DNA of 28,671 bases, taken from a virus. Below the pieces are notes generated by a model. That model was not told where the DNA came from, did not search any database, and worked only from the letters and a program-made list of their open reading frames with translations. Of the stretch, positions 7,007 through 14,868 are shown in pieces. Every line of letters begins with the position of its first letter. Positions within the stretch are counted from its first letter, which is position 1. The stretch spans positions 1 to 28,671 of IMG/VR virus record IMGVR_UViG_3300011009_000009. One strand, written 5' to 3'. A program made the position numbers and the translations under genes.

Positions 7007-7961
7007 ACTTTTTCCTAATGTGTTCAAAATCATTTATTAGGTCTGATGTTAAAAGTGATGTCAAGTCTTTGCCGAATCTAGTTGTTATGATTGCGTCAGT
7101 CCACTGGCGAAGACGCTCCATAGAATCTTCATCTTTTTTTACATAAAGTTTAGACATTTCCCTAATAGCGGTTTTATATATACTATATTCAGAGGTATCA
7201 AAAGCGTGTATATTTGTTATCTTGTCCATGAAGATATTATGACCTAACGAAGTAGTTATATCTACATTTTCATCACCACAGCTAGATGCAGGAAACAGGC
7301 TCTTATGCATTAGTTTAATAGCTCCGTGACCATATGGAGTAATCCCCAGTGGGTTTTCAGCTTTCCAAAAAATAGTAGAGGGCCTAAACATGTCAATATC
7401 CACTAAATCTTCTGACGGTAATTTGTTTAGTAAATAACAATCTCCATCTATAACCCAAAACCAATCGGTCGAAGATAATTCGGAAGCTTTCTTGTGGGAT
7501 TGATATATAGTTCCAGCGTTTCTGACTATTTTGAAATCATCATAACCTAGGTCTATTAGTCTTGAAATGTTTCTATATGAGTGGTCTTCATCAGTACATA
7601 TATACATAACATCAAACAATGTTGAAGTAGGTATTCTAATAATATCATTAAATAAGTTTAAATAATGGTCTTTAGATATTCCATAGTCTCTATGAGCTAT
7701 TCCAAACCCGATTGTCCTACTATTTATTATGGTGTTGGTCTCATTTCTGTTAATAGCATAGTTCCTAATAACATTCCCTAAATCTGGGATGGTTATACTA
7801 TTACCATGTAAATACCAAAAATGAGTAGTTGTGGAAGACTTCGCAGCTAATTGAATACCACCCAGAAAATCGTCGGAAACTATCTCGCTAGCCCATGGTA
7901 CTTCTTCTGTAATCTTATCAAAATTACCACTTCCATCATGAATATACATTAAATCTATCAC
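6993..7961 (-). CDS. Tandem-domain glycosyltransferase-like protein with a degenerate first domain
   Basis: 322 residues from a GTG at 7961 that overlaps the previous stop as GTGA; an ATG four codons later is the alternative. The second half has the family motifs: 'FDVMYICTDED' (116-126), 'RNAGTIYQSHKKASEL' (147-162), 'WFWVIDGDCYL' (167-177, DxD at 172-174) and 'PYGHGAIKLM'. The first 60 residues echo the same order: 'IDLMYIHDG' (2-10), 'GGIQLAAKSSTTTHFWYLHGN' spread over 34-54. There the DxD position reads 'HGN', so the first copy lacks the metal-binding acids. This looks like an internal duplication with one inactive or specialised domain. It is the middle gene of the three-GT array and is probably coupled to both neighbours. 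Confidence 0.62.
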   Translation of the reverse strand: MIDLMYIHDGSGNFDKITEEVPWASEIVSDDFLGGIQLAAKSSTTTHFWYLHGNSITIPDLGNVIRNYAINRNETNTIINSRTIGFGIAHRDYGISKDHYLNLFNDIIRIPTSTLFDVMYICTDEDHSYRNISRLIDLGYDDFKIVRNAGTIYQSHKKASELSSTDWFWVIDGDCYLLNKLPSEDLVDIDMFRPSTIFWKAENPLGITPYGHGAIKLMHKSLFPASSCGDENVDITTSLGHNIFMDKITNIHAFDTSEYSIYKTAIREMSKLYVKKDEDSMERLRQWTDAIITTRFGKDLTSLLTSDLINDFEHIRKKYENL

Positions 7962-8851
7962 GACAGTATGTTTCTTGTTTCTTGGTCGGTTAAATTGGGA
8001 TTTGTTCTTATTACTGTTGGTTTGGTCATGTTTGATTTGAAGAACTCCGAAGCCATGGCATCCAAATTGAACAGGTAATCTGGATACTTGTGCTTTATAG
8101 AATCATTAACAAGTTGTTTCTCATTATTTGAGTTCATGTATAGCTGGTAATGTTCCTCCAAAATGCCATAATTAGAAACGTTATTTATATCAAAATCTCT
8201 GTTAAATCTAGACTGATAGAATCCGTATCTAGCTCCCATCATTGCATCCACACCATATTCTACATCAGCACCAATCGACATCCATATTTTTAATTTTGAT
8301 AAAGAATATTGACTAATTGTGTCAGACTTGAAACCTTTATCTGTGGTTAGTTTAACACCCTCCCTAAATCCGGCATAAAAAGCTTGTCTCTGGGTTGAAT
8401 TGATGACAGTTTCTGAATAACATCCAGGCATCTGAACATACCAATCATAGAAACAGAACTCCACTCCTTGCGATGAATTATCGCTGTTTTCATGGCTACA
8501 CATGGTTAAGGCTCTGGATTTGTTCCAAACCTTAAGACCACCATTTCCATATATTAGACCATTGATAGAATTGATAGAATTAAAAGATAATGTTTTGAAT
8601 TCAAATTTGAATTCTAAATCTAGATTCAGATTAAAGAACGAAGCATCGGTAATGATAGTGTCCCCATCTACTAGCACAAAATATGAGCTAGTAGACAAAT
8701 TAGCAGCCGCCTTATGAGCACTATCAATACCTTTGACACCGTGAACACGTTTTATCTTTTTATTGAGCAAGTAGCACAAATGTGCATGATTTTCATCAGC
8801 ATTTGGCTCCTGATAAGACAGAAAAATAACATCTAAATCATTTAGTTTCAT
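7958..8851 (-). CDS. Phage-type GT-A glycosyltransferase ('GVKGxxxAHK' family), copy 3
   Basis: 297 residues. Motifs in order: 'DLDVIFLSYQEPNADEN' (5-21), 'RVHGVKGIDSAHKAAA' (35-50), 'YFVLVDGDTIIT' (57-68, DxD at 62-64) and 'IYGNGGLKVWNK'. This is the clearest member of the family here. The C-terminal 100 residues ('FREGVKL', 'MMGARYGFYQ') are related to copy 1 ('FREGYKFGL', 'FLYGYYNGF'), so the genes arose by duplication. The start overlaps the upstream gene by 14 bases, and only a weak ribosome site is visible. Likely a soluble nucleotide-sugar glycosyltransferase; donor and acceptor are unknown. Confidence 0.72.
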   Translation of the reverse strand: MKLNDLDVIFLSYQEPNADENHAHLCYLLNKKIKRVHGVKGIDSAHKAAANLSTSSYFVLVDGDTIITDASFFNLNLDLEFKFEFKTLSFNSINSINGLIYGNGGLKVWNKSRALTMCSHENSDNSSQGVEFCFYDWYVQMPGCYSETVINSTQRQAFYAGFREGVKLTTDKGFKSDTISQYSLSKLKIWMSIGADVEYGVDAMMGARYGFYQSRFNRDFDINNVSNYGILEEHYQLYMNSNNEKQLVNDSIKHKYPDYLFNLDAMASEFFKSNMTKPTVIRTNPNLTDQETRNILS

Positions 8852-9260
8852 ATATTCTAGTGTTCTTAATATTGGTAGTCAAGAAAATCTCATCGTGTGA
8901 AAAATTTTGATACTCGGTTGTTAATATTATGCCATTTATGATTAATCCACGTTTTGAAACAAGCAGCCCAATCCGTGTTTCACCCGTTTCACCAGTTAAT
9001 TTATAGTTATCACCTAATTTGGTTATTGCTGAGAGTTCCTGCCGGTCTGTCCTCAATACTTCTGATAAATTCATCCTTGGTACATTATTATCAATCTGTG
9101 GAACGATAGAACCATTCACTATTCTAAAACTAGATATTAATTCAAAACAAGACAAAAAACCACTATACAATAGATGTTTGAAATTTAAGTTTATCTCATC
9201 TATAAAATAAGGCTCAATACCTAATATGTATCCATCCTTATCGTAATATATTATTTGCAT
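8838..9260 (-). CDS. Unrecognised small protein between glycosyltransferase genes
   Basis: 140 residues, not recognised. It opens 'MQIIYYDKDGYILGIEPYFID', an alternating hydrophobic pattern suggesting beta strands, and has a central 'YKLTGETGETRIGLLV' strand pair, so a small beta-rich domain is likely. No membrane span, Cys pairs or catalytic motif stand out. It overlaps the upstream glycosyltransferase by 23 bases and the downstream one by 14, so it is translated as part of the same operon. It might be a small virion decoration that receives the glycan or an accessory subunit, but this is only context. Confidence 0.55.
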   Translation of the reverse strand: MQIIYYDKDGYILGIEPYFIDEINLNFKHLLYSGFLSCFELISSFRIVNGSIVPQIDNNVPRMNLSEVLRTDRQELSAITKLGDNYKLTGETGETRIGLLVSKRGLIINGIILTTEYQNFSHDEIFLTTNIKNTRIYETK

Positions 9261-10002
9261 TTTTGTGAAGATTTATTAAATTGCAGAGTTGACGTTTCTG
9301 CATAAAGTGAAGATCGCTAGATATTAATTGGTCATCCATTACTAGTGGATGTAGTTTATTGATGTAATTACTATCATCAACACACTGAATAGAATCCACT
9401 ATTGAAGGGGGTGATAAGCCAAGGATTGAAAGAGCCATAGAATAGGCATAGTCGTTCCTCCATAGAGGAACCGGTATGTTGTAATAAGACCAGTATAAGT
9501 CTTTCTTACTATATATTTCTTTAACCAAATCAAAAAATATTTGCTTGGACTTGTGAAACCAAACCAGAGTGGACCAATAAAATTTATCACCAAGAGAATT
9601 CATATAATTACTAATTGGCTTGTTACCATTAGCCAAATGCGCAATTTGTCCTATTCTTAATTTCTCGGTAAAAGTTTCTTCGAATAAATATACAAGACTC
9701 CTAGTTCTGATTATATAATCGACATCCATCAACAGAGTGTAATCAAACGGTGATATGTCACAGCAATCAAGTCTTAAGTTTTTAAAATTGGAAGAAGTTC
9801 CGTCTCTGTACAATCTAGTGTTATTCTGGTTGTTTACTGTTTTAATAATATGGTCTACTCCAATTATGTCCATGTCAGTTATTAAACATATGGGAACTTT
9901 CGGTAGAAACTTTTTTAGATTGAAAATGCAATATTCAGTCAATGCATAATAATCAATGTTATCATTGTAGAAAGCATACAGCAGTATACCGCGAGTGGTC
10001 AT
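9238..10002 (-). CDS. GT8-like / nucleotide-diphospho-sugar transferase-like protein
   Basis: 254 residues. 'RGILLYAFYNDNIDYYALTE' opens the protein, as in phage proteins of the GT-A nucleotide-diphospho-sugar transferase group. 'PICLITD' (37-43) and 'SPFDYTLLMDVDYII' (84-98) follow, with the DxD at 93-95. 'NLRLDC' (75-80) stands where GT8-type enzymes have their Asn/Arg/Asp donor-binding region. The ATG overlaps the upstream stop as ATGA and has 'GGTGA' before it. It is unrelated in detail to the other five transferases here, so the block contains three distinct glycosyltransferase subfamilies. It could act on the first sugar of a glycan; specificity is unknown. Confidence 0.66.
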   Translation of the reverse strand: MTTRGILLYAFYNDNIDYYALTEYCIFNLKKFLPKVPICLITDMDIIGVDHIIKTVNNQNNTRLYRDGTSSNFKNLRLDCCDISPFDYTLLMDVDYIIRTRSLVYLFEETFTEKLRIGQIAHLANGNKPISNYMNSLGDKFYWSTLVWFHKSKQIFFDLVKEIYSKKDLYWSYYNIPVPLWRNDYAYSMALSILGLSPPSIVDSIQCVDDSNYINKLHPLVMDDQLISSDLHFMQKRQLCNLINLHKNANNILR

Positions 10003-10373
10003 AGTTCACCGATTATAGATGGAATACGGGATTTCAAACTTTTAAGTTTACTATGGGTGTCAAATAGTAGCAACATGGATTCGTTCCATCTACTATGGTA
10101 GTCTTTTATGATTTCTTCGGTTATTACCATTTTGAATGGTTTACCCTCTGTATCTTGACAAACCACAGAGGTCAACCCAGCTATACCAAAAGCAGAAGAA
10201 ATAAAGGAAATGAAAGTTCTATCCACTCTAATACAGTGGAGACCATACTGAATTAGTAGACCTTTATTTATGGTGGCCTTTAGTTCTTCATACAGAAGAG
10301 TTTCTCTGTGTGTCTCTTCGAGTAGAAGATCATGTTCTTCAATTCTACCTAAGATGGTCATGTCTTCTGTCAT
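9999..10373 (-). CDS. Unrecognised protein downstream of HNH endonuclease
   Basis: 124 residues (or 120 from a second ATG at 10361, which has the better purine-rich lead 'AGAAGAC'). Not recognised. The N-terminal third is charged and helical ('HDLLLEETHRETLLYEELKA'), with a hydrophobic stretch 'FISFISSAFGIAGLTSVV' in the middle. The length fits a small structural or chaperone protein. It overlaps the HNH gene upstream by 29 bases and the GT8-like gene by 4. Before the HNH insertion it may have directly followed the fibre gene, which would suit a fibre assembly chaperone; this is speculation. Confidence 0.5.
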   Translation of the reverse strand: MTEDMTILGRIEEHDLLLEETHRETLLYEELKATINKGLLIQYGLHCIRVDRTFISFISSAFGIAGLTSVVCQDTEGKPFKMVITEEIIKDYHSRWNESMLLLFDTHSKLKSLKSRIPSIIGEL

Positions 10374-10605
10374 GGTGCAATTCGCATAGTGTTATTAAGT
10401 TGGTTTTTACACTACGTCCTCCGCGGCTTAGGGGTATAATATGGTGAACTTCAAGCTTAGAATTTCTATTGGTGTTAGTACATCCATTGTGCTGACATGA
10501 GTAATTGTCTCTCTCAAGTATACATTGCCTGATATCGAACCAAGATGTGAGGGTGGTTGAATAGGAGGGCCTATTCAACTTCTTGACCCCGTTTCTTGAC
10601 CCCAT
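10345..10605 (-). CDS. HNH endonuclease (small, probable homing type)
   Basis: 86 residues. The HNH core is plain: 'CILERDNYSCQHNGC' (28-42), 'LEVHHIIPLSRGG' (51-63) with the catalytic His pair, 'NLITLCELHHDRRH' (69-82) with the Asn and terminal His. Cys in 'SCQHNGC' and 'LCELHH' could form a structural zinc site. The ATG follows the stop of the tail-fibre gene with no gap (TAAATG), and its first codons lie in a 13-base tandem repeat. It likely nicks or cuts DNA and spreads as a free-standing homing endonuclease; a terminase-associated HNH role is unlikely because no terminase gene is nearby. Confidence 0.78.
   Translation of the reverse strand: MGSRNGVKKLNRPSYSTTLTSWFDIRQCILERDNYSCQHNGCTNTNRNSKLEVHHIIPLSRGGRSVKTNLITLCELHHDRRHDHLR
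10580..10603 (-). repeat. Short tandem repeat at fibre/HNH junction
   Basis: The 11-mer TTCTTGACCCC occurs at 10580-10590 and 10593-10603 (plus strand), period 13. It lies in the first codons of the HNH gene, directly after the stop codon of the fibre gene. It may be a trace of the insertion event or simple slippage. Confidence 0.6.
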
Positions 10606-12402
10606 TTACCAAGTAGACCCATTATCTATGATAATGGGAGAAGCTACAGGTGGATCATTCAAAAAAGAATTATTGGATTTCTGAAACCCCATATAGCTTC
10701 TTGTAGAGGCGGAGGCGGAGGTATTGGAATAAGGATAAGCACCCGAACTACCACCAGCACCAGCACGATTTCTACCGACTAGCGAACCAACTATCTGAAC
10801 GGCATTGGCGAAGGGACGACTAGCGAATAGAGAATAAGACTTTGGTCCTAGTGGACTAGAAGGTCCTGGTGTGTTTAGTATTTGAACCAAACTAGAACCT
10901 AGGTCATAAAATCCAATGCTTGATGTAATTAAGTTTGATCTAGTTCTATCGTACCCCAGATACACTATACCTATGTTGGCCACCATGTTGCTCCATTCTA
11001 CATCATCTACGTCTATTGAATTAATAATAGACATAGCATGTTGAATAGAACCACCAGCGTTGAAGAAAGCTTTCATGCTATCCGAGTCCGGAAATTGAAA
11101 CAGTGCTGAATGTTGAATAGAGGTACTCCAGCCGGTGGTCCTAATTCTCGTTCCTGATGGTGGTATGGTGACTTGCAAGTCTGCAGCAGCACTTCTACTG
11201 GAAGTCATGAGGCTAATACTAGCATCTAAATTATTGTATCTAGTAATGGTAGTAGCCAAGCCCTGACCACTGGGGTTGGAATTAGAAAATTGGAAGTAAT
11301 CGACTGGAGTTGGAGTGAAGACGGGTGCTAATGGAAGACTAACCGCTGGTATCTGGTGTGCTCTACCCGCATCTAGTTTGTTGTATAATAAATCCCACTG
11401 TGGTCTAGAAGGTCTTTGCGGAATTGGTATTAATGGTATAGGAACTTGGCCATATCCAAAATTATCAGTATCAGTAGACCCGGTGGGTGCTCCGATCACT
11501 CTATTTATTCTGGTGGCAAATGCATTGTATTCCAAAGCCCCAGCGAATAGCAGCGAATTATCTCCACAACATATGGACTTGTGTACTATAAATTGATCAC
11601 CAACAGCCGCTGTACCTGCTGTTGCCGGATTTACTAATATAGTGGTACTGCTAATCCTGCTATCTATATATTTTAAAGTTCCTTTTAAAGCACCTGTGGT
11701 GAATTGTAGGATGTATTTTTTTGGTATTATAACATCAGTTTCTGATATATTATCATAAGTTAAAGATGATGAAACAATACTAGTATTAGTAGTGCCAGCG
11801 CCAATTGTGCCAACAAAATTACATAAATGGGTACTAAAACTCCATTCAAAGTTATTATGTCTGTAAGCTATTCCGGAGTTCCCACAATCATCAATATCGT
11901 GCACAATAAATACGTTAGACCCAGAGGTTGAAGGTGTATCGAGTAGTTGTAAATTAGCGATTTCTGGTATTAGCTCATTAGAATTTGAGTTAATAGGAAA
12001 CTGAAAAACAGCGGTCACATTAGTAGTTAGGACAATTCTGCACTCGATTTCTACTATGTTACCAACTTGCGGACCGAGAGACCTAATTTTCGGTTGTAGA
12101 GTTTCTAAGGCAGCTATAGCAAATAAAACTCCAGAGGCTGTATATAACCCGATCTCTCCAAAAGTAAAATCGCCGATAGATTCGTTTGAGCGAATGATGT
12201 ATTCAACCGTATTGCTGTCGATGACCCTATAATTAGCCAGTGGACCCTGAGATACAGTGGTTCCATTTAATCCAGTTTGAGTTAATAATGGAGTATAATT
12301 AAAAGCACTACCAAACTTAAAGGAAGTTAGATTTATATATGGTCCATTAGGACCACCAGCGGCTATAGCAGCTAAACCAGCATCAGTTATTGTGAAAATC
12401 AT
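10606..12402 (-). CDS. Tail-collar fibre protein (long paralogue)
   Basis: 598 residues. Residues 1-135 match the tail-collar fibre N-terminal domain: 'ITDAGLAAIAAGG', 'FKFGSAFNYTPLL', 'GDFTFGEIGLYTASG', 'LFAIAALETLQPK'. Such domains fix fibres to the baseplate. Residues 229-277 ('KYILQFTTGALKGTL...GDQFIVHKS') repeat a module of the fibre at 2238-3512. A later part has 'FPDSDSMKAFFNAGGSI', a phrase seen in large-phage virion proteins, and the C-terminus is rich in Gly, Ser and Ala ('GRNRAGAGGSSGAYPY'), a possible receptor-binding tip. Its promoter-proximal neighbour is the gpI-like baseplate gene, which is the usual gpJ-gpI-fibre order. The 64-base leader has a weak 6-bp hairpin and no strong ribosome site. 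Confidence 0.75.
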   Translation of the reverse strand: MIFTITDAGLAAIAAGGPNGPYINLTSFKFGSAFNYTPLLTQTGLNGTTVSQGPLANYRVIDSNTVEYIIRSNESIGDFTFGEIGLYTASGVLFAIAALETLQPKIRSLGPQVGNIVEIECRIVLTTNVTAVFQFPINSNSNELIPEIANLQLLDTPSTSGSNVFIVHDIDDCGNSGIAYRHNNFEWSFSTHLCNFVGTIGAGTTNTSIVSSSLTYDNISETDVIIPKKYILQFTTGALKGTLKYIDSRISSTTILVNPATAGTAAVGDQFIVHKSICCGDNSLLFAGALEYNAFATRINRVIGAPTGSTDTDNFGYGQVPIPLIPIPQRPSRPQWDLLYNKLDAGRAHQIPAVSLPLAPVFTPTPVDYFQFSNSNPSGQGLATTITRYNNLDASISLMTSSRSAAADLQVTIPPSGTRIRTTGWSTSIQHSALFQFPDSDSMKAFFNAGGSIQHAMSIINSIDVDDVEWSNMVANIGIVYLGYDRTRSNLITSSIGFYDLGSSLVQILNTPGPSSPLGPKSYSLFASRPFANAVQIVGSLVGRNRAGAGGSSGAYPYSNTSASASTRSYMGFQKSNNSFLNDPPVASPIIIDNGSTW

Positions 12403-12466
12403 TCGTTGTCCAATGTATACATTATTGTGTTTACAATAAAAATTAGTTCGGTCTCTTGTTATTAAA

Positions 12467-13087
12467 TTATGCGTACCAAGTATTTAGACGACCTACCATG
12501 GATATACCAACTGGTTGGGAATAGGCCACAGATTTTGATTTAACTGCTTTCAGTACTAAATTATAAGGATCAATGTAGTAGAAAAACTCAACTACCTTGT
12601 AGAAAGAAACCGGAAATTTTATAGCATCATAAGATATTTCAACATGAGTAGTTGGATACCAAGTGCCACCATCATATATGGTATTTCCTATTAGTGGGTC
12701 GCCCTCAGACAGGAATGTTACGTAGTCTTGAGTCCAAGTATTTACTATCTCGAAGGGTGAATTGAGCATTAGACTGAAAAAATCTATAAAAGATTCGTTT
12801 CCAGCATTATACCAGTAATTCGGCAGATTTCTAAGTATTCGTAGATAGTCTTCGTCAGCCAGATCTCCTGAGTTTCTAAAAGTAAATCCGACTAAATTGG
12901 CCAATTTAATTAATAAAACTCTATCGTAATCATTAAACGAGCTTAGGGAAAGCATCTGGCCAGCTTCCACTCCCTGCCTCATGGCTTCATCTTGAATAAA
13001 ATAGTCGCGAATCCACTGTATGTATCGAGTTGGGTCATCAATCTTATCAGCAAAACTACGTCTATAGCTGAAGACATGTCTGACCAT
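12467..13087 (-). CDS. Baseplate protein, P2 gpI-like
   Basis: 206 residues. It follows the gp6/gpJ-like gene and precedes the fibre gene, which is the place of gpI in contractile-tail gene orders. The region 'LRILRNLPNYWYNAGNESFIDFFSLML' (about 84-110) matches the gpI-type 'LP.yW...G' helix, then 'DYVTFLSEGDPLIGNTIYDGGTWYPTTHVEIS' (about 121-152) is a phrase typical of large-phage baseplate members. It should link the wedge ring to fibre attachment. A 6-bp hairpin with 3-base loop ends directly before the ATG and could cover the ribosome site. Assignment rests on position plus weak motif similarity. Confidence 0.6.
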   Translation of the reverse strand: MVRHVFSYRRSFADKIDDPTRYIQWIRDYFIQDEAMRQGVEAGQMLSLSSFNDYDRVLLIKLANLVGFTFRNSGDLADEDYLRILRNLPNYWYNAGNESFIDFFSLMLNSPFEIVNTWTQDYVTFLSEGDPLIGNTIYDGGTWYPTTHVEISYDAIKFPVSFYKVVEFFYYIDPYNLVLKAVKSKSVAYSQPVGISMVGRLNTWYA

Positions 13088-13102
13088 ACTTGACTATCAA
13101 GT
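13088..13102 (-). promoter_or_regulatory. Hairpin at the ribosome site of the gpI-like gene
   Basis: ACTTGA-CTA-TCAAGT is a perfect 6-bp inverted repeat with a 3-base loop, ending at the base before the ATG at 13087. In the mRNA it would occupy the ribosome-binding position, and no clear Shine-Dalgarno sequence is seen. It may lower or time translation of the gpI-like gene. The stem is short and A/T-containing, so the effect is uncertain. Confidence 0.35.
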
Positions 13103-13134
13103 AGATATTTTGGTAGTAGTAAAGACCGATTCAT

Positions 13135-14868
13135 TTATAGATTTCTACTAGTATACAACATAGTCAGGTCTAGATTACCCAAGGAAGTATAATGTGTACC
13201 ACTGGTATCCACACTAGTGTAAGTAAAAGCAGGATTTGGGATAAGTGTTCCGTTATCCGTAAACGTTGATACAGATAATGGTAAAATAGTTATTAATTCA
13301 AAAGCTGAATTAGATCTACCGTAAATCCTATATGTTAATCCGTTATACACTGGTTCCCAGTCCAGTTTTATAGAACCGCTAGACGGTATTGTTACAGATA
13401 TTGGTTTTATTTGGGTCTCACCAGTAGCATTTGTAACACTGATTCCATACTCATAGGTACCAGACACCAAACCACCTGTTGGTATATAGGTGGATGTCAG
13501 AACACTTGGAGGACTAACACCCGCAAATATGTCATTCTCTGGAGTAAATAGTCTAATATATCTAATTGATGAATCAGCAGCATAAATAGTATCTATTATG
13601 TCTGATTTATAGAAATTAGTTCCTAAAATTTTAAACCTGGGTCTAAGAAGATTGGCTAGGGCCAGAGACACCTTGGTTTTAACAGATATTAAATCAGCTG
13701 AATCATCACACGATATTTCTGCTCTTATATCCAATAGGGTTTGAATTGGTGGTTCAAAGTAGAAGCGAGTTGAATAAATAGACCTAGCTGTGTACCACTT
13801 TTCAAATGCATCATATTGAGACTGACTCCAGGGTGAACTTGTTAGTAAGACGATTTTTACTAAGTTCATGTACCTGAGGTCGGTGGTTGACAGTTCTCTT
13901 TGGGCGAAAGTTTTTATATCTATAACACCCGGATACTGCCCAACAGGTAAAGCCCTATATTGGGAACCAGTAACAGCCGACTCAAACGCCCCCCATAATA
14001 TGGGAGCAGTTTTCTTAAGAGTATATGCATTGGTTTCGTCTCCACCCCCACTAAGGCCAGATGTTATGACACCTGTTATAGCTGGATTCAAATCAGTGGT
14101 AAGCTTTTTACCCGTGGCTGAGGTATCGTTGCCCAATAGTCCTTTAGTAGCGACATACTGAATTGTTATTACATCATTAACAGTCGGCTTGCTACCATAG
14201 AGTTCGTTACCGAACATTAAAAATAATTGACCTGTTTTTAATGTTCTATCCCAGACAGCCTCTTTTATGAGTCCTTTTCTCTCCCAGAGTTTATTTGTCA
14301 CTAGGTCCACAATAGTATTGTTCTTTCTAACAACCACATCGTTATCGGATACTACAAAGGATTGCTCAGTAGATATGAAAGTCTGAAAATCTTCACCGGT
14401 TCCGCTAACAGTCTGAGTCACTACCTCCCCTTGATACAGATCAGTAACGAATGTGGAAGTGTTGGCTGGTATTAGAAAAGAGGTTCTGTTGTACAGTAAA
14501 ATACCACCCTGACCCACAAATTGAGTATAAGCTGGAATGGCTATTGGATTGGTAAATGTCGGGGTTATTTTAAGCTCGACGGAACACTGACTTGATGATT
14601 TACGTGCTATCCTAATGCCTTGACCTATGGCCCAAGCATAGACACTAGAATCGTTCTTAGCGGCTTCCAAGGTGGCTTCTTCCAAAGCTGAGGCAATGGC
14701 ATACTGGGAAAAGGCACCAATAGCCGCTATATGAGAAGTCAGAGTATTGCCTGTTGAAGACTGTAGCAGACCATCCTTCCATACTTCTCTAGTGGTCAAC
14801 TCCGCCTGAAGTTGTTGGAATATAGTTTCGTAATCAGGTTTTACAGTTGATAATTGTACGGTGGTCAT
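13135..14868 (-). CDS. Baseplate wedge protein, T4 gp6 / P2 gpJ-like, with FN3/Ig-like insert
   Basis: 577 residues. The order after gp25 and before gpI, and the features 'EEATLEAAKNDSSVYAWAIGQGIRIARKSS' region (63-92), 'IPAYTQFVG' (111-119) and 'IDIKTFAQRELSTTDL' (317-331) match the Baseplate_J/gp6 family, whose dimers form the wedge ring and drive sheath contraction. Residues about 455-547 are an extra FN3/Ig-like domain: 'GGLVSGTYEYGISVTNATGETQ', 'IKLDWEPVYNGLTYRIYGR', 'STFTDNGT'. The same domain type occurs in the tail sheath (27079-26759). Start overlaps the gp25 gene stop as ATGA. The family call is firm; the domain insert is unusual and might be exposed on the particle surface. Confidence 0.78.
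   Translation of the reverse strand: MTTVQLSTVKPDYETIFQQLQAELTTREVWKDGLLQSSTGNTLTSHIAAIGAFSQYAIASALEEATLEAAKNDSSVYAWAIGQGIRIARKSSSQCSVELKITPTFTNPIAIPAYTQFVGQGGILLYNRTSFLIPANTSTFVTDLYQGEVVTQTVSGTGEDFQTFISTEQSFVVSDNDVVVRKNNTIVDLVTNKLWERKGLIKEAVWDRTLKTGQLFLMFGNELYGSKPTVNDVITIQYVATKGLLGNDTSATGKKLTTDLNPAITGVITSGLSGGGDETNAYTLKKTAPILWGAFESAVTGSQYRALPVGQYPGVIDIKTFAQRELSTTDLRYMNLVKIVLLTSSPWSQSQYDAFEKWYTARSIYSTRFYFEPPIQTLLDIRAEISCDDSADLISVKTKVSLALANLLRPRFKILGTNFYKSDIIDTIYAADSSIRYIRLFTPENDIFAGVSPPSVLTSTYIPTGGLVSGTYEYGISVTNATGETQIKPISVTIPSSGSIKLDWEPVYNGLTYRIYGRSNSAFELITILPLSVSTFTDNGTLIPNPAFTYTSVDTSGTHYTSLGNLDLTMLYTSRNL

Noticed and set aside
12403-12466. TATTGT/ACAATA hairpin in the fibre leader
   Set aside because: A/T stem of 6 bp without U-run; may be chance, so not listed as terminator or operator.
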